A stretch of DNA of 9,161 nucleotides, from assembly GCA_031255235.1 (NCBI GenBank), contig JAIRSX010000119.1, positions 1 to 9,161 of the forward strand. Reading direction: 5' to 3'. The translations under genes and the position numbers were made by a program. The DNA comes from Rickettsiales bacterium. Its GTDB lineage: Bacteria > Pseudomonadota > Alphaproteobacteria > Rickettsiales > UBA1997. Below are positions 1-5,428 of this stretch, one piece after another; the stretch's first letter is position 1; each line of letters opens with the position of its first letter. The notes under the pieces were generated by a model, which ran no database searches, was not told the DNA's origin, and saw nothing but the letters and a program-made list of their open reading frames with translations.

Positions 1-11
1 CTATATTAGGT

Positions 12-863
12 ATGAGTGAAATAGTAAGTTTAGGCAATGGAAGGACATTACTTCAATATATCAGGGAAGTTAATAAGTTTCCTATGTTGTCGGAAGAGCA
101 AGAATTATTTCATTACAAAGAAATCGCTAATGGTAATTTGAGCTCTGCTAAGATTCTTGTTACAACGCATTTAAGGTTGGTTGTTAAAGTTGCCGTTAAA
201 TACAAAAATTACGGTCTTGATATGATGGACGTTATTAGTGAAGGTAATATTGGCCTTATGCGAGCAGTTAAAACTTTTGATTGGACAAAGGGATATAAGT
301 TAGCAACATATGCTGTATGGTGGATAAAGGCATTTATACAGGACTACATTTTGAAAATGTGGTCTATTGTTAAAATCGGAACTTCAGCGACACAAAAGAA
401 ACTTTTTTTTAATCTCGGTAAGATTAAAGGATTGATTTTTGATTATATTGGTAATTCTAGAAAGCATTTGACTGATGACGACATAAATAAAATTTCTGAT
501 TTTATGGGTGTTGAAAAACAGGATGTTATTGACATGAATAACCGACTTGTTAGACCAGATGTCTCTTTGAATGTTGCTTGTAATGAGGATGGAGAAGAAA
601 GGATTGAGTTGCTTTCTACAAAAAGTACACCAGAAATTATTGTTGATAGTAAGAGAGAGAAACAGAAACAAAAACAGGCATTATTTAAAGCAATGGGAGA
701 GTTAAGTGATAAAGAAAGAAAAATCATTGAGTTAAGGAAATTGACTGATGATCCTTTGACTTTGAAAGAAGTGGCAAAAAAAGTTAATGTTTCAAGTGAA
801 GGTGTTAGACAAATTGAAATTAAGGCGATTCAAAAACTAAAAACTATTTTGTTGAATGGATAA
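12..863 (+). CDS. rpoH: RNA polymerase sigma-32 (heat-shock) factor RpoH
   Basis: Sigma-70-family factor of the RpoH group, which directs RNA polymerase to heat-shock promoters (chaperones, proteases). The 283-residue product has the usual RpoH length. Region 1.2/2.1 spans about residues 11-66 (NKFPMLSEEQE, then HLRLVVKVAVKY). Regions 2.2-2.4 span about 67-123, including DVISEGNIGLMRAVKTFD and YAVWWIKAFIQDYIL. The RpoH-specific box QKKLFFNL lies at 128-135 and separates it from RpoD. Region 4.2 is a helix-turn-helix at about 249-277 (LTLKEVAKKVNVSSEGVRQIE). The ATG at 12 gives a normal N-terminus, but only 11 bases precede it and no good ribosome binding site is visible. The frame is open to the window edge, so a slightly earlier start is possible. 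Its last 8 bases overlap the next gene, suggesting translational coupling. Upstream control signals fall outside the window. Confidence 0.95.
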   Translation: MSEIVSLGNGRTLLQYIREVNKFPMLSEEQELFHYKEIANGNLSSAKILVTTHLRLVVKVAVKYKNYGLDMMDVISEGNIGLMRAVKTFDWTKGYKLATYAVWWIKAFIQDYILKMWSIVKIGTSATQKKLFFNLGKIKGLIFDYIGNSRKHLTDDDINKISDFMGVEKQDVIDMNNRLVRPDVSLNVACNEDGEERIELLSTKSTPEIIVDSKREKQKQKQALFKAMGELSDKERKIIELRKLTDDPLTLKEVAKKVNVSSEGVRQIEIKAIQKLKTILLNG

Positions 864-1338
864 GGTTAAAATTGGGATTGCACTCTCTTCAATAACAACT
901 GATATAGAGATAAATAAGGCAAGTAAAGAAAAGATCGTTGCTATTGTTGAGGTCTTAAATAAAAAGTTGAATAAGTTACTTATTGAGGTTGGTGGTAAGT
1001 CCAATGATAGGTTTTTGTTGCTAATTTTGAACTTGATTTTGTTAAATAAGAAACATAAAGTTTTTTCAAATTTTGAGGAAAATATCTTAAATCTTCTAAA
1101 AAAAGACACTACAATAGTTGCTAATTGCAAAAAAGGTGATGGAACAAATATGTCTATCGAGGAACTTTTATCTCGTTCTGCTATAAATTTAGAAAACACA
1201 ACAAAAGATTTGTTTGATGAAATTGATATAGGTGTAAATACGTTAAATAAAGACCAGAATCACAATGAGTTCATTTTAGACATTTTAAATAAAACAATAA
1301 AAGCAATAAATGATACAGCGGAAAAATTGAAAGAATGA
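856..1338 (+). CDS. ZapA-like cell division protein (probable)
   Basis: Probable ZapA, a small cytoplasmic protein that binds FtsZ and stabilises the Z-ring. The match is by eye over about residues 3-66: a short beta-rich start (VKIGIAL), a charged helix (KEKIVAIVEVLNKKLNKLL), a glycine turn, and the motif GGKSNDRFLLLILNLIL. That motif resembles the family pattern G-x-S-D-x-R-L-L-V-x-A-A-L. The alanine-rich helix of ordinary ZapA is replaced by Leu/Ile/Asn, as expected in an AT-rich genome. At 160 residues it exceeds most ZapA proteins (about 100-130). The extra C-terminal half (about 70-160) is charged, helical and not recognised. The ATG at 856 lies inside the end of rpoH, so the two genes are probably cotranscribed and coupled. 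An unrelated small coiled-coil protein is the alternative. Confidence 0.6.
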   Translation: MDKVKIGIALSSITTDIEINKASKEKIVAIVEVLNKKLNKLLIEVGGKSNDRFLLLILNLILLNKKHKVFSNFEENILNLLKKDTTIVANCKKGDGTNMSIEELLSRSAINLENTTKDLFDEIDIGVNTLNKDQNHNEFILDILNKTIKAINDTAEKLKE

Positions 1339-1375
1339 TTAAATTATTGATTTTTGTCTAATATTTTTTATAGTG

Positions 1376-1525
1376 ACTTTTTATAAATCACTTTGAAAAA
1401 ATGATTTACTAAAAAATACAAATCTATTGTTGCTGATAAAAGAGAAAAAGATCCCCCAAAAATAGTATACGAAGTCTTTTTATAAAAAGATAATGCCGCA
1501 AGAAAAGAGAAAAAGAAAATTACAG
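1376..1525 (+). pseudogene. 3'-half remnant of the small HTH-like gene (copy A)
   Basis: Decayed relative of the gene at 4094-4375. Aligned by eye, 1376-1525 matches about 4191-4351, including a shared run around 'aaatctattgttg' and the text aaaagagaaaaa. Read in pieces it gives TFYKSL, then a TGA stop at 1394-1396, then KNDLLK. A one-base deletion in the following A-run shifts the frame to SIVADKREK, and another stop follows. Only the second half of the gene is present, lying between the ZapA-like gene and the first nuclease-like gene. It is best read as the leftover end of an earlier repeat unit whose front part was deleted. No functional product is expected. With the 62 bases after it, it accounts for most of the 252-bp gap before 1591. 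Confidence 0.6.
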
Positions 1526-1590
1526 TTTTTGATAAAAAATATTTATGAGTTTTTTGATTTTTAAAAAAAAATAATTTTAAAGAGTTTTTT

Positions 1591-2178
1591 ATGCTAGTAA
1601 AAAAAATAATAATATTATTGTTGGTTGTTTTAAATGTTAGTTGTGTGACTAATAATAAAAATGAAGTAATGGACGCTCTTAGTCTAAGAGGTATATCATA
1701 TCTTAGTTATATACTTAAAAAAGTAATAGATGGCAATACTTTAATTTTGCAAAAATCAAAATTTATAGTTGATGATAATGGTGATCTAGTGCCATATAAT
1801 GACTATGAAAACAATGATACAATAACTATTGGACTATGTGGTATACACGCTCCCAAGTTAGACCAGCCATATGGAAAAGAAGCAAAAGAATTCTTACAAA
1901 AATTTGAGAATAAAATTGTTTTTTACTCTTATGTCGACACAGGAAAAAGTAAAGATAGGTTGGGTGCTTTAATTTATGTAGATCATTCTGAAAATAATTC
2001 TTTTATGGTAAGTACTGAGTTAGTGAATAATGGTCTTGCGTGGGCTGATAAAGATATTGCTGTTTATAAAGAAAAAGAGCAAGAAGTTCGTAAAAAGAAA
2101 ATAGGTCTCTGGTCTCAATCTAATCCTATTTATCCACCTGATTTTAAGAAGACTAAAAAAATAAAAAATAATAAATGA
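1591..2178 (+). CDS. SNase-fold lipoprotein, copy 1, active site degenerate
   Basis: A thermonuclease-domain (SNase-like) protein of 195 residues. Residues 1-18 form a lipoprotein signal (lysines, a run of Ile/Leu, then LNVSC with Cys18). Val at +2 after the Cys would favour the outer membrane under the usual Lol rule. The SNase domain runs from about 40 to 185: KKVIDGNT (44-50), GIHAPKLDQPYGKEAKEFL (84-102), LVNNGLAW (144-151), EQEVRKKKIGLWSQ (163-176) and PPDF (182-185). The fold residues are there, but those corresponding to the five active-site positions of Staphylococcus nuclease are changed: Asp21 to Asn49, Arg35 to Gly81, Asp40 to His86, Glu43 to Lys89, and Arg87 to about Ala126. It is therefore probably not a nuclease and may act as a binding or structural envelope protein. 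The tail is lysine-rich. The ATG has AAAGAG a few bases upstream. Copy 2 lies at 3403-3984. Confidence 0.85.
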   Translation: MLVKKIIILLLVVLNVSCVTNNKNEVMDALSLRGISYLSYILKKVIDGNTLILQKSKFIVDDNGDLVPYNDYENNDTITIGLCGIHAPKLDQPYGKEAKEFLQKFENKIVFYSYVDTGKSKDRLGALIYVDHSENNSFMVSTELVNNGLAWADKDIAVYKEKEQEVRKKKIGLWSQSNPIYPPDFKKTKKIKNNK

Positions 2179-2209
2179 ATATTTTTTGATAAAAGAGTAT
2201 TAAAAAAAA

Positions 2210-2238
2210 TTGACATGTATATTTTGTAATTGTACGGT
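2210..2238 (+). promoter_or_regulatory. Promoter-like pair downstream of SNase-like copy 1
   Basis: TTGACA (2210-2215), a 17-bp spacer, then TACGGT (2233-2238). The same pair with the same spacer recurs at 4016-4044 after copy 2, and most of the spacer (tgtatattttgtaattg against cgtatattttgtaattg) is conserved. It would transcribe the small HTH-like gene, which in this copy is broken. The -35 is perfect and the -10 is weak (T, A and the final T match). Confidence 0.45.
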
Positions 2239-2288
2239 GGGATCACGTTAATAAAAAATGGAAAAAATTAATTTAATTAAATAATTTT

Positions 2289-2388
2289 ATGAGTGCGGAA
2301 TAAAAAATAAATACCCTTCTAAAAGATTTGGAGGGAGGTATTAAACTTAAAGATATCTAAAATAATGGTATTGATTGTTATATAAATT
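2289..2388 (+). pseudogene. 5'-half remnant of the small HTH-like gene (copy B)
   Basis: Broken counterpart of the first half of the gene at 4094-4375. From an ATG at 2289 it reads MSAE, then TAA at 2301-2303 where the other copy has a Gln codon. It continues in the same frame as KINTLLKDLEGGIKLKDI, a second TAA, then NNGID. The DNA match to 4094-4203 is clear, including the shared leader (ataaaaaatggaaaaa and the TTAATTTAATTAA stretch). Homology stops near 2388, so the second half is missing. Beyond this point the sequence is unrelated to the other module and leads to the DUF3800 gene. Confidence 0.65.
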
Positions 2389-2390
2389 CT

Positions 2391-2425
2391 CCAATTTAAC
2401 ACTTATTTTATATAGTTAAAATTGG
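2391..2425 (+). terminator. Hairpin, possible weak terminator after module 1
   Basis: CCAATTTAAC (2391-2400) pairs with GTTAAAATTGG (2415-2425), giving 10 base pairs with one bulged A and a 14-nt loop. GTTTTC follows. The U-tract is short and the stem is AT-rich, so termination would be weak. An alternative stem, ACACTTA (2399-2405) with TAAGTGT (2434-2440), overlaps it. Its position just past the homology break could make it the end of module 1 transcripts. Confidence 0.3.
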
Positions 2426-2570
2426 GTTTTCAGTAAGTGTAATTATTACGCCTGCTGTATTTTAACGTAACAATATTTCTTTTGTACAAAAAGTTGTTTT
2501 ATAACAAGATTGTGGCGAGACGTAAAACTGTAAATGATAACGATGTTGTCAAAAATAATAATAGTTTTAT

Positions 2571-2599
2571 TTGACAGAAAACAAAACTTATAGTAGACT
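2571..2599 (+). promoter_or_regulatory. Consensus-like promoter facing a hairpin
   Basis: TTGACA (2571-2576), a 17-bp spacer, then TAGACT (2594-2599). The -35 is perfect and the -10 matches the consensus at four of six positions. No + strand gene follows. The predicted start near 2606 lies about 10 bases before the hairpin at 2615-2680, and transcription would continue antisense into the 3' end of the DUF3800 gene. AT-rich DNA produces chance matches, so confidence is moderate. Confidence 0.4.
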
Positions 2600-2605
2600 A
2601 TTGAT

Positions 2606-2690
2606 TAGTCAAGTCCTACTTGTTATTCTTAACGGCCTCTTATTGTGGACTTAACTTTTTAAAGGGGTTTAACAAGTAGGCAAATTATCT
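2606..2690 (+). ncRNA. Candidate structured RNA beside the DUF3800 gene
   Basis: An 11-bp perfect inverted repeat, CCTACTTGTTA (2615-2625) and TAACAAGTAGG (2670-2680), encloses a second stem, CCTCTT (2636-2641) with AAGGGG (2662-2667, one G-U pair). It follows a promoter-like pair at 2571-2599. A competing pairing, AAGTCC (2611-2616) with GGACTT (2647-2652), shares two bases with the main stem. The arm ends 4 bases before the DUF3800 stop codon, so on the - strand it would lie at the end of that mRNA. No U-run follows on either strand, which argues against a simple terminator. It matches no RNA family I recognise. The 3' end is a guess. Confidence 0.3.
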
Positions 2691-3359
2691 AAAATTCCAT
2701 ATATCAATCTTATCTGATATAATATTTTTCCATTTGCTTTTATTTTCTTTGTTTTTATTATATGAATAACCTATCGCACTTGCTACCATATCAGCAAGTT
2801 GTAATAATGTTTCACTTCTGCTGTCTTTTGCCTTTATATTTTTTACCTTTAATTTCGTATTAGTTTTTAGATAACTCTTTAATTGTCTTTCTAAAACTTT
2901 GTTTCCTTTTCCATCTATAATAATATTAAAATGTTTTTCATTGTTTAAGTTATCTAATAGTAATTTCAACATATAATTATATAGTTTTTCAGGATTTTTA
3001 ATTAAAAATTCACTACGCAGCTCATCCTTATTCACACATATAGATTTTGCTTTAAAATTAAATTTATTTATAAAATAAAAAAATTTGTCTTTTATATTAT
3101 TGGGAGTTTTGCAAAAATGCAACTCACCATTTATTTTTTCTTTATTCTTAAAATCTTCTATTGCATTGCTAATGCTATTCATATTGCCAGTATCGTCAAA
3201 AATTATTACAGCTATTACAAAATATCTTGTTGGGCTTCTAATGGTTCCAGTATCACCACTTTCATCTATAAATAGATACACAAAATCATAATACACATTA
3301 TGTTCAAAAAACAAAAATTTATTGGGAAATTTTGAAAAAAGGCTATTGTTTCTTATCAT
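2685..3359 (-). CDS. DUF3800 family protein (putative RNase H-like nuclease)
   Basis: Member of DUF3800, a family often found on mobile and defence-related DNA and thought, from fold comparisons, to be RNase H-like nucleases. Activity is unproven. Family hallmarks are visible: YLFIDESGDTG (28-38) with acidic D32, E33 and D36; GELHF (78-82); IIIDGKG (146-152) with D149; and LLQLADMVASAI (185-196) with D190. The acidic residues thought to hold metal are present, so this copy looks intact. The ATG at 3359 gives 224 residues. Most relatives start just before the YLFIDES strand, so GTG at 3281 (198 residues) or GTG at 3296 is a realistic alternative. No site has a good ribosome binding site. It runs opposite to everything around it and separates the two SNase-like modules, consistent with a separate insertion. 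The gene after it on the - strand is absent; the candidate RNA lies there instead. Confidence 0.85.
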   Translation of the reverse strand: MIRNNSLFSKFPNKFLFFEHNVYYDFVYLFIDESGDTGTIRSPTRYFVIAVIIFDDTGNMNSISNAIEDFKNKEKINGELHFCKTPNNIKDKFFYFINKFNFKAKSICVNKDELRSEFLIKNPEKLYNYMLKLLLDNLNNEKHFNIIIDGKGNKVLERQLKSYLKTNTKLKVKNIKAKDSRSETLLQLADMVASAIGYSYNKNKENKSKWKNIISDKIDIWNFR

Positions 3360-3402
3360 TGTATATGAGGTTTAATTTTTAGACTAGGTTTAAAATTTAA
3401 AT

Positions 3403-3984
3403 TTGTATTTAAAAAAAATAATAATATTATTGTTGGTTGTTTTAAATGTTAGTTGTGTGACTAATAATAAAAACGAAGTGATAGACTCTATTAGTATAGG
3501 AGGTGTAACATTACATAGTTATATACTTAAAAAAGTAATAGATGGTAATACTTTAATTTTGCAAAAATCAGAATTTACAGTTTATGATAATGGTGATCTA
3601 GTGCCATATAATGAGAATAATAACAATGATACAATAACTGTTGGACTATATGGTATACACGCTCCCAAGTTAGACCAGCCATATGGAAAAGAAGCAAAAG
3701 AATTCTTACAAAGATTTGAGAATAAAATTGTTTTTTTTGATTATGACAACATGGGAATAAGTAAAAAAAGATTGGGAATTTTAGTTTACGTAGATCATTC
3801 TATAAATAAACATTTTTTAGTAAATACTAAGTTAGTTAATAATGGTATTGCGTGGGATGATAAAGATGTTGCTGTTTATAAAAAAGAAGAACAAGAAGCC
3901 CGTAAAAAGAAAATAGGTATCTGGTCGCAATCTAATCCTATTTATCCACCTGATTTTAAGAAGACTAAAAAAAATAAAAAATGA
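3403..3984 (+). CDS. SNase-fold lipoprotein, copy 2, active site degenerate
   Basis: Paralogue of 1591-2178, 193 residues and about three-quarters identical by eye. The signal peptide and lipobox (LNVSC, Cys18) are kept, and their DNA is almost unchanged from copy 1. The SNase domain shows KKVIDGNT, GIHAPKLDQPYGKEAKEFL, LVNNGIAW, EQEARKKKIGIWSQ and PPDF. The active-site positions carry the same losses as copy 1 (Asn49, Gly81, His86, Lys89), with Ile126 in place of the Arg87 equivalent. Loss of activity therefore predates the duplication. The start is a TTG aligned exactly with the ATG of copy 1. No ATG lies nearby and no clear ribosome binding site precedes it, so expression may be weak. It diverges from the DUF3800 gene across a 43-bp gap. 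Differences cluster at about 27-38, 57-80, 112-127 and 134-143. Confidence 0.82.
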   Translation: MYLKKIIILLLVVLNVSCVTNNKNEVIDSISIGGVTLHSYILKKVIDGNTLILQKSEFTVYDNGDLVPYNENNNNDTITVGLYGIHAPKLDQPYGKEAKEFLQRFENKIVFFDYDNMGISKKRLGILVYVDHSINKHFLVNTKLVNNGIAWDDKDVAVYKKEEQEARKKKIGIWSQSNPIYPPDFKKTKKNKK

Positions 3985-4015
3985 ATATTTTTTAAAAAAA
4001 AGTATATAAAAAAAT

Positions 4016-4044
4016 TTGACACGTATATTTTGTAATTGTACGGT
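4016..4044 (+). promoter_or_regulatory. Promoter-like pair downstream of SNase-like copy 2
   Basis: TTGACA (4016-4021), a 17-bp spacer and TACGGT (4039-4044), preserved in the same place as at 2210-2238. Conservation between modules in otherwise drifting intergenic DNA supports function. A transcript from here would have a leader of about 40 nt before the ATG at 4094. ACGT tetramers at 4021-4024 and 4051-4054 flank the -10 in this copy. Confidence 0.45.
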
Positions 4045-4093
4045 AAAATTACGTTAATAAAAAATGGAAAAATTAATTTAATTAAATAATTTT

Positions 4094-4375
4094 ATGGATG
4101 CAAAACAAAAAATAAATACCTTTCTTAAAGATTTTGAGGATGGTATTAAGTTAAAAGATATATTAAAAAATAATGGTATTACTTATTATGAATTTTATAA
4201 ATTACTTTAAAAAAATGATTTATTGAAAAAATATAAATCTATTGTTGCCGACAAAAGAGAAAAAAGACCATCAAAAAAAGATTATATGAAAAAATATTAT
4301 AAAGAATATAATATTGTTAGAAAAGAAAAAAGAGAAAAGGAAAAGTTACAAATGTTAATAAGGAAGTATCTATAA
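4094..4375 (+). pseudogene. Small lysine-rich HTH-like gene with in-frame stop (copy C)
   Basis: Most complete copy of the small gene linked to the SNase-like lipoproteins. From ATG 4094 it reads 38 codons (start MDAKQKINTFLKDFEDGIKL, end YYEFYKLL) to TAA at 4208-4210. It then continues open in the same frame for 54 codons (KNDLLKKYKSIVADKREKRP through to RKYL) and ends at TAA 4373-4375. Joined, it would be a basic protein of about 93 residues. The pattern 'G-I-K-L-K-D-I-L-K-N-N-G-I-T-Y-Y-E-F-Y', then a charged helix with 'A-D-K-R-E', resembles the N-terminal helix-turn-helix of phage small-terminase-like proteins. That family guess is weak. Either it is a pseudogene or only the 38-residue peptide is made. 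It occupies more than half of the 518-bp gap between copy 2 and fmt; I see nothing supportable in 4376-4502. Confidence 0.55.
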
Positions 4376-4502
4376 AAATTTGTACTAGACATTTTAATTT
4401 ATTTTTATTTAAATAACTCTGAGTAAACAATGATTCTCAATACGTCGCTGTTTTTTTTTGATATATTGGAAAATAATAATTGTGGACCATAATTTGTGTC
4501 TT

Positions 4503-5390
4503 TCAAATTTTGAACCCTTTTAAAAATTCCCCAACTTCCAACGATTTTTTGCCTCCCCTTTGCAAAATTAAAGGTTTCAGAAGACTACCTCTACATTTCA
4601 GATATAGTTCATTATTTTCCACAAAAATATCACCTTTCCCTTGTTTATCGATAAAATCAGCCTTCAGAATTTTTATTCGTTCTCCTTTATATTCAAAATA
4701 ACCTCCAATGGTCCTTATAATATTAAAATTTTCTTCTGCAGTCTTATTAAAATCCAATTTACTTTCCTGCTTTTCAATTTTTTCGGCATACAACAACCCT
4801 TTATCACTTTGTGGAATACCTACAATCTTTCTTTCATTTTCAATTCTATCCAGTACATTTACAAGTAAATTTGCACCTTTAATACTCAGTTCATTATGCA
4901 AAGTTTCCATTGTGGTTTCTTTTGTAATGTCGGATTTTTCCATAGCAAGAATATCACCATCATCTAATCCCTCACCTAGAACAATAACACAAACAGCGGT
5001 TTCCTTATCACCACACATCAACGCTCGCTGTAATGGTGCAGCACCCCGCCATCTTGGTAATAAACTTGGATGTATATTTATACAACCAAATGTTGCAATA
5101 TTTAAAATCTCTTTTGGAAGCAATAATCCATATGCAACCACAACAAAAATATCTGCTCCATAATTCTCCAATTCTTTTTGTATCTTTTTCTTTTTAAGAG
5201 TTTTTGGGTGTTTAACCATCAATCCGAATTCTAATGACTTGTTGTGAATTGGCGTGTTTTGTAATTTCATCCCTCTTCCTGCCTCCTGTGGTTCCCTTGT
5301 ATAGACTGCACAGATTTCATGTTTTGAATTGTAAATAGCACTTAAAGTAGGGACTGCAAATTCTGCCGATGCGAAAAGAACTATTTTCAT
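4503..5390 (-). CDS. fmt: Methionyl-tRNA formyltransferase
   Basis: Transfers a formyl group from 10-formyltetrahydrofolate to the methionine on initiator tRNA in the cytoplasm, needed for normal bacterial translation initiation. The 295-residue product is slightly short for the family (about 310). The N-terminal Rossmann-like domain starts MKIVLFASAEFAVP, where the usual G-T-P-x-F is replaced by A-S-A-E-F. The tRNA-contacting loop with AGRGMKL lies at about 37-43, and VVVAYGLLLP at 83-92. The catalytic stretch is INIHPSLLPRWRGAAPLQRA (104-123) with Asn105 and His107, and GLDDGD (141-146) supplies the catalytic Asp143. The C-terminal OB-like domain covers about 200-295. The start fits the family exactly. 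The usual partner def (peptide deformylase) is not adjacent. It is divergent from ftsK, with very little space between the two starts. Confidence 0.95.
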   Translation of the reverse strand: MKIVLFASAEFAVPTLSAIYNSKHEICAVYTREPQEAGRGMKLQNTPIHNKSLEFGLMVKHPKTLKKKKIQKELENYGADIFVVVAYGLLLPKEILNIATFGCINIHPSLLPRWRGAAPLQRALMCGDKETAVCVIVLGEGLDDGDILAMEKSDITKETTMETLHNELSIKGANLLVNVLDRIENERKIVGIPQSDKGLLYAEKIEKQESKLDFNKTAEENFNIIRTIGGYFEYKGERIKILKADFIDKQGKGDIFVENNELYLKCRGSLLKPLILQRGGKKSLEVGEFLKGFKI

Positions 5391-5428
5391 TTTGCTTTTT
5401 AAATCTTAAATACATATCATACTATGAG

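Larger units (their letters stand above)
1591..2388 (+). repeat. Module repeat, unit 1 (SNase-like lipoprotein plus small-gene remnant)
   Basis: Direct repeat partner of 3403-4203. Homology covers the nuclease-like gene, the intergenic promoter and the front half of the small gene. It begins abruptly at the start codon region (near 1597 'gtaaaaaaaataata') and ends near 2388. Upstream sequence is not shared with unit 2. Confidence 0.75.
3403..4375 (+). repeat. Module repeat, unit 2 (SNase-like lipoprotein plus small gene)
   Basis: Direct repeat partner of 1591-2388, in the same orientation. Its last part (about 4191-4351) also matches the copy A remnant at 1376-1525, so remnants A and B together correspond to the small gene of this unit. 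This implies an original tandem array of at least three small-gene copies. Confidence 0.75.

Noticed and set aside
384..727. Reverse-strand reading frames inside rpoH
   Set aside because: They are antisense shadows with low-complexity translations and no recognisable motif, inside a clear rpoH gene.
1372..1392. Hairpin AGTGA...TCACT after the ZapA-like gene as a terminator
   Set aside because: The stem has a bulge, the loop and inner stem are pure A/T, and it is followed by TTGAAAAAA rather than a T-run. It lies inside remnant A, so it is more likely by-product sequence.
2480..2491. Palindrome TTTTGTACAAAA as an operator
   Set aside because: It is 12 bp of mostly A/T in a very AT-rich region, with no second copy in the window and no gene start beside it.
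2500..2690. tRNA or 6S RNA in the gap before the DUF3800 gene
   Set aside because: No T-loop GTTCRA motif or cloverleaf spacing for a tRNA. The hairpin is too short and lacks the central bubble of 6S RNA, despite the ZapA-like gene being 1.2 kb upstream.
1376..4375. Insertion sequence or integron as the source of the repeats
   Set aside because: No transposase, integrase, terminal inverted repeats or target-site duplications could be found at the module ends; simple tandem duplication with decay explains the pattern.
4449..4458. Run of T's as a terminator of the small gene on the + strand
   Set aside because: No GC-containing stem precedes it; the neighbouring bases (aatacgtcgctg) do not pair.
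4641..5163. Forward-strand reading frames inside fmt
   Set aside because: These are mirror frames of the conserved fmt coding sequence and lack any family motif.
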